From: Exophiala sp. HKRS030
Lineage: Eukaryota > Ascomycota > Eurotiomycetes > Chaetothyriales > Herpotrichiellaceae
Length of the DNA: 64,000 nucleotides
Direction: 5' to 3'
Assembly: GCA_023897205.1 (NCBI GenBank)
Contig: JAHWDD010000003.1
Location: forward strand, 3,599,665-3,663,664
The translations under genes were made by a program, and so were the position numbers. The notes under the pieces are model-generated. The model was not told the origin of the DNA and did not search any database. It saw only the letters and a list, made by a program, of their open reading frames with translations. Below are positions 1-10,725 of the stretch, one piece after another (the stretch's first letter is position 1; the number at the start of each line of letters is the position of its first letter).

Positions 1-362
1 GCCGCGACTTACAAGGGATCAGCCATGGGAAATTGCGCAACACCAGGAAGGCCAGCATCGATATTTCCCGGTCCTTTGTAGACGTCGTACTGCCCAAGGA
101 CATCGGCGATGAATATGGCGTGGAATTTACCTTGTTCTAGAAGTTTTGCGAGATCTGTCCAATACTCAATGTCCGTATATTGTGCGGTACGATTTCGGGG
201 ATGCCGCCATAAGCCTGACTTGTTAGATCGGCTTCACAACTGAAATTTCGAACAGATAGGAGAAAACGACATACCAGGCGCCAGATGCCCTGGAGTGCTC
301 ATCGTGAACGCATTCAAGATCCATTGCTTTGGCTTCTGGCCTGTGGCCAGTGAATCTGCCAT
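1..362 (-). CDS. NtaA/SnaA/DszA-type FMN-dependent monooxygenase, 5' part only
   Basis: The gene starts at the ATG at 362 and runs off the left edge of the window. Exon 1 is 362-275 and exon 2 is 214-13, joined across a GT-AG intron (274-215). A second donor, GTAAGT, lies at 12. The visible part is about 97 residues. It carries the N-terminal signature of the class C flavin monooxygenase / nitrilotriacetate monooxygenase component A family: the segment LNAFTMSTPGH, then GLWRHP, then EYWTDLAKLLEQGKFHAIF and IADVLGQYDVYKG. Family members are luciferase-fold, FMNH2-dependent oxygenases acting on aminopolycarboxylates, sulfur heterocycles or unknown substrates; the fungal substrate is usually unknown. 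It is divergent from the DUR3-type transporter across about 1.07 kb. The family call is firm; the substrate cannot be told. Confidence 0.85.
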
Positions 363-1436
363 AGCCTGTGCTTGGGAAAATAGTCCAATATCAGAAAGGT
401 GTCAAAGTGCAGTCATGGCAACAGTCTTCCTGTCTGACAAGAAAACATGAGACAAAATTCTAATGTTCTAACAAGGCTGTGGAGTCGATATCCACTTACC
501 TACTCGTTCGGGTAGAGATATGAACATTCTCCGAAAGCGGCGAATAGCGTCGGTTTTATTGCGTATCTTTGAGCACCTCATTCTTGGAAACATCACATCA
601 TATCACCTACCACTCCGTAAATATGTACAAATCACACAGCCTCTTGACGTTTGTTCCTAAGATAAGTGGAGGTGATAATCCTACTCACTTCCTCTTCAGG
701 AATAACTTGACGGAACATGGTATTGAGTGAGCGCTAACATCTTCGTTTCTGGGCCCAGCCCTGCGTCTCGGATGACCGACTTGTATATCCGCAACGGACT
801 TTTGCGAAGCCCTTGCGGCCATATTCACAACCTTTTCAGATGATGGGATCTATGAATTCTGTTTAGTTTGATCAGATCAACTAGATCAATCCAGAAGCCT
901 GTCAGATGTCTTCCACTTTCACTTTCAAGCAATCTAGCCCCAAGAGTGGGAAATCAAGTCTAGTAGACTTGGGTTGCTATCCTAGCCAACGAGTTTACAA
1001 GAGATAATGAAGGTGTGCTTGAACACTTGGCCGAAAGTGGATCTAAAAGTCCGTCCTGTAGCAGTCGAAATATCGCACGACTGATCGCCATACCCTCGAA
1101 ATTGTCGGACACATGGCCGAGCTTTTGATTCCGTTTCGCGACAGGTTCTTCATAAATGGGTATCTTGGCCTTGCATGGTATGGAGCAGGAAGGCTTATCT
1201 ACCCTGCCCGCTGTACTGCTACAGGTGGAAGATCTTCAGATCCACCCCTATATCGATGCGTGATCACACCATGATTAATCGGTAAGACGCGATGCAGATT
1301 AAATGGGGAACATAACAACTCAAATGAAATGAGACAAAACGTGGCGACAGGGAGGTATATTGACATAAATTCGACCAAAGTTCCTTTTGTATCGGCAAGC
1401 GGTAAATTGGTACCCAATTCTACTCAGATAGAAAGT
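363..1436. promoter_or_regulatory. Divergent intergenic region with GATAA cores
   Basis: No coding exon was found between the monooxygenase and the urea transporter. Four GATAA cores are visible: 661-665, 674-678, 1003-1007 and 1195-1199 (the last on the minus strand). Fungal AreA/Nit2 GATA factors bind such cores and control urea uptake genes in Aspergillus. About two GATAA cores are expected by chance in this length on both strands, so the enrichment is weak and the regulatory reading is inference. Confidence 0.3.
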
Positions 1437-3812
1437 ATGTCAACAAACGTCGAAGCACCGCTGCCTCAAGGGGCTGGATATGGCGTCGTTGTAGGGCTAG
1501 GTGTTGCTTTTGCCCTAGGTGAAGAACATGATCCCCCATAGGACTAATCAATTGCTGACTGCTCCAAGGCATGGTGTGGGTTACACGAGCTTTGAAGAAG
1601 TTCTTCAATGAAGACAACAACACAACTGAAACGTAAGGTTACTTTCCCGAGCAGATCAATTTATGGTTAATCTGTTCCAGATTCATGGTAGCAAACCGTA
1701 GTGTGGGTACTGGCCTGACTGCTGCCGCTGTCATATCCTCCTGGTTATATAGTACTGCTCTCCTTGGAGCATCCCTACTCACCTATCGATTCGGACTTGC
1801 CTTGGGCGTGTGGTGGGGTGCTTCCGCAAGCACGATGATCTGTCTCATGGCGTATCTTGCGATTGAAGCGAAACGACGTGCGCCTAATGCTCACACACTG
1901 CTCGAGATCATCAGAGTACGCTATGGCACTGCTGCACACATTCTTTGGATATTCCTCTGCCTTTTGAACAATTGTTTTGTCTTCACTAGCATGTTGGTGG
2001 GGGCTAGTACATCGGTCACAGCATTGACTGGTATGCATGTGGTTGCCAGTACCTACCTATTGCCGTTGGGCGTAGCAGTGTATACTTACTTCGGCGGACT
2101 GCGTGCAACCTTTTTGACCGACTATGTCCACACCTTCATCATCATGATCATTCTTGTCTGGTTCACAATTAGGGTGATCGTCGTCAAGGATATCGGTTCC
2201 ATTGGTGCGCTGTATGATGCCGTTGTGCAAGCAGGACATGATTATCCAGTTGCTGGCAATTACCAAGGATCATATTTGACCATGAGGAGCCAAGAGTGCC
2301 TCTACTTTGGTATTTTGCATGTGATGTGAGTGATGGCCCTTCGAACAAAAGGCCATGTCTAGCAGATTTCTAATCATGGCAGATCCAACTTTGGCGTTGT
2401 CATCATGGACACTGGATTCTGGCAGAAGGTGCGTTTCGAGAAATCATCGATGCTCCTGGGCGAAACTGACATATTCTGTGTGCAGGGATTCTCGGCAGAT
2501 GTTGCATCAGCAGTCCCTGGCTATGTTCTAGGAGGCGTGGCTTCATTCTCCGTTCCTTGGGCATTTGGAACCATCGTCGGACTTGGTGCATTAGCCTTAG
2601 AAAATACACCAGCATGGCCTACATACCCACGGGTAAGCTTGAGCCCCTCGTCGTGTAAGAATGGGGTCGATGACTGATTTTCCTCCCCAGAGAATGACTC
2701 CCACTGAGGTCAGTGGTGGACTAGTCCTCCCGTATGTGGCTCAGGCGGTCGCTGGAAAAGCTGGTGCAGTCTCAATGTTGCTGACCATTTTCATGGTGAG
2801 TGTCTTTCCTGAGGTGCGAAAAGGTCTGATCTAACTTCCAATTAGTCCTGCACTTCCATCGCATCAGCACACATGATCGCAACGAGTTCAATAATTTCGT
2901 TTGATATATATGGCACCTAGATCAACAAGAGACCGACAGACTCGCAATTGATTAGATGGTCTCATATTGGTGTCGTAGTGTCTTCGTTATTCATCTCATC
3001 TCTGGCAACCGCTTTTCACCAAGGAGGTGTTGATATGACTTGGTGTCTGTACATGATAGGCAATATCATTTGTCCCGGGGTGTTTCCCACATGTTTCGCT
3101 CTTCTGTGGAAAGGCCAGACCAGGGCTGCAGCAATAGCCTCACCCATGATAGGAATGGCGGCAGCCATGGCGGTGTGGTTTGGAACAGCTTACCATTATT
3201 ACGGTGAGATCACCATCGTCTCAACTGGAGGAGCAATGCCATGCTTATTCGCATGTGTTACGGCATTTGTTGTTCCTCTTCCAGTTACACTGGCAATATC
3301 CTTCATCAGACCCGAAGAGTTTGATTGGGCCACTTTCGGTCGAATTGAAAAAGTCAAGTCGGATCATGGTAAAGCTTTGCAGGACCGCGAAGAAGATGCA
3401 GAGTGGTTCACCCCTGAGAGAGTCAAGTACATGAAAAGAATGAGCAGGTGGGCGGCTTTCTGGGCGGCTTTGACCATCGCAGGACATGTGCTGCTTTGGC
3501 CACTACCCATGTACGGAGCAAAGATGACATTTTCGAAAGGGGTAAGTCCATAGCTTTCTTGGTATATCTCTGGCACGAATGGAACCACTGACCCTTATGC
3601 AGCTGTTTGTCACCTGGATCGTGGTGTCGTTGATATGGTTGTGGTTCACTCTTGTTGTCTCGAACTTCTACCCTTTGTATGATGGAGGGTTGAGTCAGAT
3701 TTTGATCGTCCTCCGCGGCAAGAAAGGGGTCAAGGGGACGATGAGCACAACAGCGGACTCGGTTAACGCGAGTACACCAGTGGAAAAAGTGAGCGAAGTT
3801 GTTAAGGGTTAG
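1437..3812 (+). CDS. dur3: DUR3-type urea/polyamine active transporter, with an in-frame TAG
   Basis: This is a sodium:solute symporter-family urea permease of the plasma membrane. Eight exons join in frame: 1437-1518, 1569-1632, 1681-2325, 2383-2428, 2486-2632, 2691-2795, 2846-3541 and 3603-3812, giving 665 codons. Family marks are GYGVVVGLG near the N-terminus, NEDN and MVANRSVGTGLTA at the exon 2/3 join, LLNNCFV and SALTGMHVVA-like segments, GGLRATFLTDY, and multiple membrane helices. The start at 1437 gives the normal family N-terminus. The odd point is a TAG at 2918-2920, exactly where the family has a tyrosine (after DIYGT, before INKRPT); the homologous sequence continues in frame to a normal C-terminus. 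The TAG may truncate the protein to about 386 residues. It also forms a CCTAG acceptor that could be used in frame with the donor at 2796. Identity of the family is near certain; function is doubtful. Confidence 0.9.
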
Positions 3813-4596
3813 TTCAATAGACGAATATGCGATTTTGGCTTCACAATAGGTGAGAGGAGGTCGGGATGGGGCAGAAGTCATGGGTAGACAAGGGCCATTG
3901 CGAATGTTCAGTCTGTGGCCTCCAATGTCGTCTCTTTCGACGAATCATGGAGTGATGCCTTCCTATTATTCTCAGGTTTCAAAAGAGAAGATAACCACTT
4001 CCTATCTCAAATGGTTCGATGCCATGTTTTTGTCTGGTATCAGGAACCTCGGCAGACTTTCCTCCTCTCAAAGGCCTGTCGATTAGTGAGATCAGAACTA
4101 ATCCCAATAAGTAAAAACCATGAATGAAATGACGTCTATGCGAAACTTTTGCCGAACGAACAACTTTAAACTGCGTACCCCAATTACAGTACTCCGTACG
4201 CACGGAAGAGAAGAAGACAACACGGGAGGACATAAATTCCACCCAACTTACGACAACAACATCCTACGAATTTTGTACATACACTCGGCTACAAGACACT
4301 TCCTACTCTCTCGATGAACTCGAAGCTAGTCGACATGAGTGTGTGGTCCGAGCAGTAACAATGGTGCCTCATCACCAGACCACATCCTCATCTCCGACTT
4401 CAAATCCACACCACCATCACCTCCTCCACAACACCGCACACGTTCCTCCACCTCCACCTCCACCTCCGCCAGAAACCTACATCTCACCACCCGAACCACC
4501 TTAACACGCCTACCTCTCTACCCTCTCTTCACACCAACTCACCGACACCAAGACCGAAAACCCGCCCACGAACCCTCTCCGCGCGCAGATCCAGCC
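3813..4596. other. Intergenic region and 5' leader of mmm1
   Basis: No convincing gene lies here. The frame of mmm1 stays open upstream of its ATG to about 4339 but contains no ATG, and its content (Pro/Ser/Thr/His low complexity from CACC-rich DNA) looks like a leader rather than protein. Confidence 0.5.
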
Positions 4597-6120
4597 ATGT
4601 CAAGCACACTGACATTCACCCAAGGTCTGCTCCTAGGCCAACTCAGCGTCGTGCTACTCATCGGGGCGTTCATCAAATTCTTCATCTTCGGAGAAGCGCC
4701 GCCCGTGCGGAACAAGCCCTCCTCCTCGACACTGCCACGATCATCATCGTCTTCCGCGTCCGCCAACAAACACATACGCTCGCCGTCGCTACACAGCCTC
4801 GCGAGCTCGCGGACGTCGGCGCAGCAGCAATCGCTGCGCAACAAGGCCAGCGCGACTAATGTGCTGCGGCCTGTGCACACGACCGCCACGGACATCGACT
4901 CGATCCTGCGCAAAACATACTATCAGATCCCGAGTCTGAGCCGATTCGGCGCCGTGGGTACAGGTGCTGGAGGGGGAGGGGGAGGAGGAGGTGGTGGTGG
5001 TGGCAGTAGCAGTGCTGGAGGGCAGCAACAGGGCAAGAACAAACTCCACGCCCACAGCAACCAGCAGTACCAGCACCCTCCGCATTCCTCGACGCACCAG
5101 CCGGAAAGCCTGGACTGGTTCAACGTGCTGATCGCGCAGACAATAGCACAATACCGCCAGACAGCGTACAATCTGCGCGAGGGATCCAGTTCCGGCAGCG
5201 GAGGCGGCGGTGGGACCGGCCCACCGATGATCCTGGCGAGTTTGGAGGCGGCGATGAATAATCCAGACAAACGGCCTTCGTTCATCGACAAGATCAAGAT
5301 CACGGAGATTTCCATGGGCGAGGAGTTTCCGATTTTTAGTAATGTGCGTGTCATTGCGGTCGAGGACGATGGGGCGAGTGGTGTTGGTAATGGTGCTACG
5401 GGCACGGGCGGGGGTACAGGTACGCATACGGGAGGACGATTACAGGCACTGATGGATGTGGATCTTTCAGATGATAATTTGACATTGGCTATTGAGACGG
5501 CTCTGATCCTCAATTACCCAAAGCCATTTTCAGCAGTTCTGCCTGTTGCCCTGGCTGTTTCCGTCGTCAGGTTCTCTGGAACTCTTTCTATCAGCTTCGT
5601 TCCAGCGACTCAGGACGATCCCGCAGGGCCGGATAAGAATGGTAATACTACGAGTAAACCAAAGACCAATCTGGCATTTTCATTTCTTCCAGACTATCGA
5701 CTGGATCTCTCCGTGAGGAGTCTGATCGGTTCCCGGACGCGACTGCAGGATGTGCCCAAGATTGCACAACTGGTCGAGGCCAGAGCCCAAGCTTGGTTTG
5801 AGGAGAGAGTAGTCGAGCCTAGAGTTCAAGTGGTCCCCTTACCAGGACTTTGGCCTCGTATGGGCAAGGTCAGAGTTCGTGAGGGACAAGAAGATGATCG
5901 ACCTTCTACCCAAGACGAACACCGTACCGCGTCATTTCTCGATCGAAGAGACAACCGATCGGATGACAATTTTCCCAGCCAAGAAGAGACTGAGAAGATT
6001 TTCGAAGGTCTCAGATATCGGAATGGTCATCATCGAGCCAGCAGCCAGGTCATTATCTCGGAGGAGGATGCAAACACGCCACAACCGGTGAGGATGATGC
6101 CCGGAGCACTTCCAGTATGA
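4597..6120 (+). CDS. mmm1: Maintenance of mitochondrial morphology protein 1 (ERMES subunit, SMP domain)
   Basis: Mmm1 is the ER-anchored subunit of the ERMES tether between ER and mitochondria and moves phospholipids through its SMP domain. The gene is one exon, 507 residues, slightly long for the family. The first in-frame ATG is at 4597 and gives the classic short luminal N-terminus [10 protein letters not shown], followed by one membrane segment (about residues 12-33, [17 protein letters not shown]). A Ser/Gly/Gln-rich linker follows, with a run of about twelve glycines near residue 130. The SMP domain starts at [17 protein letters not shown] and holds [34 protein letters not shown] and [18 protein letters not shown]. 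The C-terminus has the conserved [10 protein letters not shown]. Glycine runs are interspersed even inside the SMP region (near residues 270-285), an expansion typical of loops. Confidence 0.95.
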   Translation: MSSTLTFTQGLLLGQLSVVLLIGAFIKFFIFGEAPPVRNKPSSSTLPRSSSSSASANKHIRSPSLHSLASSRTSAQQQSLRNKASATNVLRPVHTTATDIDSILRKTYYQIPSLSRFGAVGTGAGGGGGGGGGGGGSSSAGGQQQGKNKLHAHSNQQYQHPPHSSTHQPESLDWFNVLIAQTIAQYRQTAYNLREGSSSGSGGGGGTGPPMILASLEAAMNNPDKRPSFIDKIKITEISMGEEFPIFSNVRVIAVEDDGASGVGNGATGTGGGTGTHTGGRLQALMDVDLSDDNLTLAIETALILNYPKPFSAVLPVALAVSVVRFSGTLSISFVPATQDDPAGPDKNGNTTSKPKTNLAFSFLPDYRLDLSVRSLIGSRTRLQDVPKIAQLVEARAQAWFEERVVEPRVQVVPLPGLWPRMGKVRVREGQEDDRPSTQDEHRTASFLDRRDNRSDDNFPSQEETEKIFEGLRYRNGHHRASSQVIISEEDANTPQPVRMMPGALPV

Positions 6121-6287
6121 GACACTCAATTCTTTTCGTGACTTCTATCTAGAGTCACTATTGGACGGCAGGAGATTTGGTTACTCTGCGTTGGCCGCCA
6201 GCATTTGTCTGTCCCTGGCGTAATCAGCGAGGGCCTTCTGTGAAAAAAAAAGGCTCAATCTTAAATGAAGCCTTGCAATAGAAGCGT

Positions 6288-8337
6288 TCAGGTCGTCCTG
6301 CCGGAAGAAGGGTACATTTCGTTCCACAATTCTTCTCCTGGCTCACTGCAAACAGGTGACCACCACAGGAATTTGGAAAGAACGAATTCCATGGCGGCCC
6401 ATTGGTCAATGCCCAATACCTGAGTCTGTTTGATGAGCTGTTGGACATACCAAGGCCGGTCGGGAGTAAAAGTGGCAGCTATCGCCCCAAGGCTTGTGGC
6501 CCATAGTAACAAGTAGGCATGAGAATCCCAGACACAGATGTTGGCACATTTTTCCAAAGCGGCCTTCAGAAGCGACGCTAAACGAGGTTTGACACCTTGA
6601 ATTGGTCGCATTGGGAAAATGACCATGTCGTTGTACACCAATGTTGCCAACCGACATGTCTGGACAGCTGCATGGTCGCCTCCTCTGAGAGTCGCTTCTG
6701 GTGTATTTTGGCATAGGAGACGATGTTGTGCGGCATTGCGGGCCTCGACGAGATCGACCATATCTGGAGCAGTAGGCCCTCCGCGTGCGTAATGATCCAG
6801 AGCGACGGTGACCTCGCAGCAGGCTTCAAGAATGGGGAAGAGAACACTGCCCTCGGGAATGAAGCGAAAGTATTTGAACCCAGTGCCGAGCCTGGCATTC
6901 AGTTCAATGCTTCGAGAGTCGTGGATGTGTTTTCCACTCTCGACGAGAGAGAGGGGTACTCTGCGGAGAGGGAATGATGGTGCACAGCTGTATTTGGATG
7001 CAAAGTAGAGGTCGCACCTTGACGCGAGGTTCATTAGCCATGGTTCCGCTGGTGCCGCCGCTTGTTCTCCAAACCAAATGGTTGAAGAGGGTAGGGGAAT
7101 CGTAGAAATGTACAAAACTTACAAAGCTAGGGTATCAGCCATGCCATATAAATTCAGAGCATCGAGCCCGCCCCTTTGAACAATCAAATAAATAATCCAC
7201 CTCACGTGTTCCTCATCATGCCGCATACTGCCGTATACATGAATGTGTTGGGCGGCAGCCAATGGACTCCTCGGGTGCACCTCGGGGTATACTGTGTCGT
7301 CCCAAGTTCCATGAATGGCGAGAATGGTGATTGCCATGATCAATGCATCGGATGCCGGGCCGGTCATGGCAGCCAAATCACGCTTGACTAAATTGATTGT
7401 CTGGACTTTGTGGCTGAGGCGTTGAACTGGTGCGTCGGTGGTTGATTCCTGACCCTTGTGGGCATTGAGGAGATGCAGTGTGGCGCCATAGACAAAGCTG
7501 TGGAAGGCGATAGGGTGCTTCATGACAAACTGGAACCATTCTGAGGACACAGGATTGTGACGTGGATTGTTGCGTGCGGGTACGGTTTGTGGCCATGAGT
7601 GGACGAGTGCTGATGTATAGTATCGAGGGTTAGTTGGGCGAAAGAGGGTTGATTGACCAGCAGGGAGCCCACTTACCATGATCAAGAACCTGATTAATGA
7701 AATGAGATGCTGTGGTCGAAGGCAAGACATCAAAGGGATCCAACATTGTCTCACCAGGTAATGTTTTGGTCATGAATGCTGGAGAATGGGTCAACTGCAG
7801 ATTGCTGTTGTGGCTCGTTGAGTGCGAAGTGATAGATTCTGAGGATGAATTGACAGGCAGACGAGGTTTTGTCTTGGTGTTGATGACAGTACTTGTCGGT
7901 TCTTCGTCAGGGTCATCACCAGAAGCAGAGCTGAGGGACCTCGATCGATCAGGCAGCGAGTACCTGGAGTTGGGCAGGTTGTTGTCGTCGTGTTGCTCAT
8001 GTTCGTAAGACATGGTGGATTGGTGGACATGGTCTGTCGAACTGGAGTCCGTTGACCCCGGATTGGCCTTCAAGGCGTCCAATCGCTTGACCCGCAACCG
8101 TCGGTGGAACTCCTTGGTGATATGTGCGCGAACCTCACTCGGACCACCCCGACGTTTCTTGGCTCCAGTGGGTGGTTGAGCTGCTGGAGCGGCATATTCG
8201 ACGAACATATAGCGACTTTGGGGTTGGGACTTTGACTTTGACTTTGATTTGGGGTTAGATTTAGGTATTGATTTCGGGGTGGTGGAAGAGTCGTCATATT
8301 CTTGCTGGGTTGGCGAGGTTGATGCGGCCGAGGCCAT
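6288..8337 (-). CDS. Fungal transcription-factor-domain protein (PF11951/DUF3468 type), no zinc finger seen
   Basis: Three exons, 8337-7677, 7609-7123 and 7017-6288, join in frame to 625 residues. The ATG at 8337 is the first in frame. The N-terminal third is Ser/Pro/Lys-rich and contains RYMFVEYAAPA followed by KKRRGGPSEVRAH and EFHRRLRVKRLDALK, a basic stretch shared by many fungal proteins of this group. The C-terminal two thirds match the fungal-specific regulatory domain, with FHSFVYGATLHLLNAH, RGGLDALNLYGMADTLAL and a terminal WWSPVC-type segment. No C-x2-C-x6-C zinc cluster is present, so DNA binding is unproven. Intron 2 (7122-7018, 105 bp) contains an in-frame TAA; its acceptor was chosen because it restores the family segment DLYFASKY. 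Target genes are unknown. Confidence 0.8.
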
Positions 8338-10083
8338 TTTGTTGAGTGGGTTGTGGGCATGCAGAATGGCGGAGAGGAGTTGGGTTGTCAGGTTCTGATT
8401 GAGTATTGTCAGAGGAGAACTTGGGTTGGGACCCGGCTCTTGATGAGCAGGAGACAAGAGGTTCTCTGGGATCGAACAAGTTACGACCAAAAGGCTAGGT
8501 TTCTGGACGTTTGGGGACTAAATGAGGCGGTGGTGATATATCATCAACTAAGTGGATTGAGTTTGACCAGCATGAGGAAGAGTTGATGTGTAAGCAGGCA
8601 GGGTGGAGATATAGATGGTTAGAAGGATGATCGACAAACGAGAATTGGCGAGAATGTGCATGATATTGATATGAGAATGGCGATGAGGTGGTGATTGAGT
8701 TTAACCCGACTGAGGTTGGTGTTGACGATGGCTTTGACGTTGAAGGACGGAAATAGAAGGTTGAAGAGGGACCGTCGAACAGACAGACTGGCAGGCACGG
8801 CAGGTTGAAGAAAGTCAAATGCATTAGGTAAGTCCCTAATGCTTTAATTCAATCCAATTGAACTAGAATACAATACAATACAATTAAATCAGCCTTCAGC
8901 CCTAACTGGCGACCTTGTGACTCGTAACTCGGTGAGGAGAAGAGTGGGAAAGTGGGAAGAGAAGTCGCCAGTCGTGACATGGGATAGCGATTGTTTAGCC
9001 GCTAGTTCCTGAGCTGCTAGGTACTTAACCACAAACTAACCAAGCTAGCAACCACCTAACTAACTAACATAGTCGACTAAGTTAGGTTAGTTGTTTTGGT
9101 AAGCAGGCGGTTAGGTACACTTGGGGGCGGTTGGTACCTAAGCTGCCAACCTAGCAGGTGCCTAGGCAGCTTAGGTAACTCCTGAGGTAAAAAGGTCCCC
9201 TTGCTCCCCCCGTCCACCTCCCCGCACGCCTTGAGTGCGCCCCGAGCATTCTTGACTGGAGCCACAAAGCGAGATGGTACGACGTTAACTCAGAGAGCCT
9301 ACTCCGCATGGAGATCTACCCAAGTAGAGGTGAACAGAGATGTGCTTCCATATCTCGCTACCATGTATCTAGTACTATTACTGTAACCTCATCTAATGGT
9401 GGTGTATACTTTGTGCAAAGTCATGCAAGGCCGCTCTAGGATGTGCAAATACGACTCGGTTCGATGCAATTATTACTCAATGTAGCACTGGGTGGTGGCG
9501 TGGACACCACACAGTAGTCCATTCGTGCCCATTCTTCTAAGCAAGCGTCCTATCCAGGTCCCTGTCGGTATCAAACCAGGCCTGAGCCTTTCGGATCATT
9601 TCCTCGCCGCCTTTTGCCTTTTATTACTCACGGCACATTCAGCACGGAACTCGACGTCCCGTCCTCCGTCTTCCGGGTGCAGGCCAAAGAGTGCATTTGT
9701 GTACAAGTGCCTGCCGTTGCAAGTGTCTGTCCAAAAGAGAAGGTGCAAATGAAAAAGGTACGGTGTACCCACGTAAACCAAGGCAGTCACGACTCACAGA
9801 CTACCTGCTTACTTCCTAGGTATGATTCCACTTGGTTAAAATGCTGAATCGTCGATTCGACCAATGGCAGGTACACACATTCCCCATCGTCTCTTCCATC
9901 ATTTACGAGTACATTACCCAAGTGCTGGCAGTGCTAGCAGGACCTGCATGATGGCCAGGGAATTGACACAGGTAGCTGAGTGTAACCTGAAAATCATGAT
10001 ATTCATTGTCGACATATCCATTCACCAAATAAACAAACATGACAGATCCTACATCTCCATGTCCAAAGGCTGAACCCGTCGAT
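8338..10083. other. Intergenic region with a perfect inverted repeat
   Basis: This 1.7 kb stretch holds the leader of the PF11951-type gene and the 3' flank of the ADI1-like gene. The reading frames in it are short and have no recognisable domain. Between about 8995 and 9180 the sequence is dominated by CTAGGT/TTAGGT/CTAACTAAC words. It includes a 13-bp perfect inverted repeat described separately. Confidence 0.5.
9135..9177. repeat. 13-bp perfect inverted repeat (potential hairpin)
   Basis: The left arm is 9135-9147 (TACCTAAGCTGCC) and the right arm 9165-9177 is its exact reverse complement, separated by 17 bases. It lies in a block rich in TTAGGT and CTAAC words between two genes. It could be a cruciform, a relic of a small inverted-repeat element, or a terminator-like hairpin. 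Only the symmetry itself is seen. Confidence 0.7.
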
Positions 10084-10725
10084 CTAAGCCCGGCTTTTCA
10101 GGTATTCCAAACGGTGTTGATTGGCATCAGTCTCTGGTCCGCGGTTCAGCGGTGTCCACTTGGGTTCGTCCTTGAACAGTCGCACAGCCTTGATATACTA
10201 TATCCATGGCGTTAGTATCATCTTTTTACTCCTGTCAACTTTTTCCCACCCCTTGCATTCACTTACATTCTGTTCGTCCGTGGTGAATCGGTGGTAAATG
10301 CCAGCAGGCAAGATGATCAAATCATCCTTCTCCAACCGGATGCGCACCCAGTCATCACCTTCACTTCGCACATCAAAGTATCCTGCTCCATCTCGGATGT
10401 ATCTGATCTCTTCGTCTTCGTGAAGGTGTTCGTGGAAGAAGGATTTCACCTTGTCCTCGTAAATGGCACCCATGGCATCGGGGCTCACCGTGATTTCGTC
10501 TCGGTTCTTGTACTTTCGTTCTTTGGCCAGTTCATCGACGCTCGACACTTCGGGGCATAGTGGTATAAAACTCCGAGTTTGGCGAGGTACGCAGGGTCGA
10601 CTTCACGGCCCGAATCATGCTTCTGCCGTTGATCGCCCTGAGAAAACATTAAGTTTGAGATCTGGCTGGCACATCAACGAGGGTATATTGCTTACCTCTT
10701 GATTGTCGAACCAATATGCCTTCAT
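10084..10725 (-). CDS. adi1: Acireductone dioxygenase (methionine salvage), with a one-base frame break
   Basis: The enzyme oxidises acireductone to the keto acid precursor of methionine and formate in the methylthioadenosine salvage pathway. It is a cytosolic or nuclear metal-dependent cupin. Exons are 10725-10696 ([10 protein letters not shown]), 10637-10267 and 10197-10084. The metal-binding segment [15 protein letters not shown] is present, followed by [17 protein letters not shown] and the C-terminal [17 protein letters not shown]. Family homology runs in one frame up to LGVLYHY and resumes one frame over at [17 protein letters not shown]. The switch falls at a run of four G on the plus strand (10552-10555); one more base there would give 171 residues with normal spacing. 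The frame-switch interval is far too short for an intron. This is either a sequencing undercall or a recent loss of function. Confidence 0.9.

Noticed and set aside
2921..3541. Separate short transporter gene starting after the TAG in dur3
   Set aside because: There is no ATG at the family position and the sequence is the plain continuation of dur3.
4339..4596. Upstream extension of the mmm1 frame by 86 codons
   Set aside because: It has no ATG and reads as low-complexity leader; the ATG at 4597 gives the normal Mmm1 N-terminus.
4789..5513. Long minus-strand frames opposite mmm1
   Set aside because: They are antisense shadows of Gly/Ser-rich coding DNA, with Pro and Val runs and no family signature.
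8495..8824. 109-codon minus-strand frame upstream of the PF11951-type gene
   Set aside because: No recognisable domain; it lies in the leader/promoter and its composition follows CACC/TCC-rich DNA.
10540..10570. Intron as the explanation of the ADI1 frame change
   Set aside because: The homologous sequence on each side is nearly contiguous, leaving no room for an intron of viable length.
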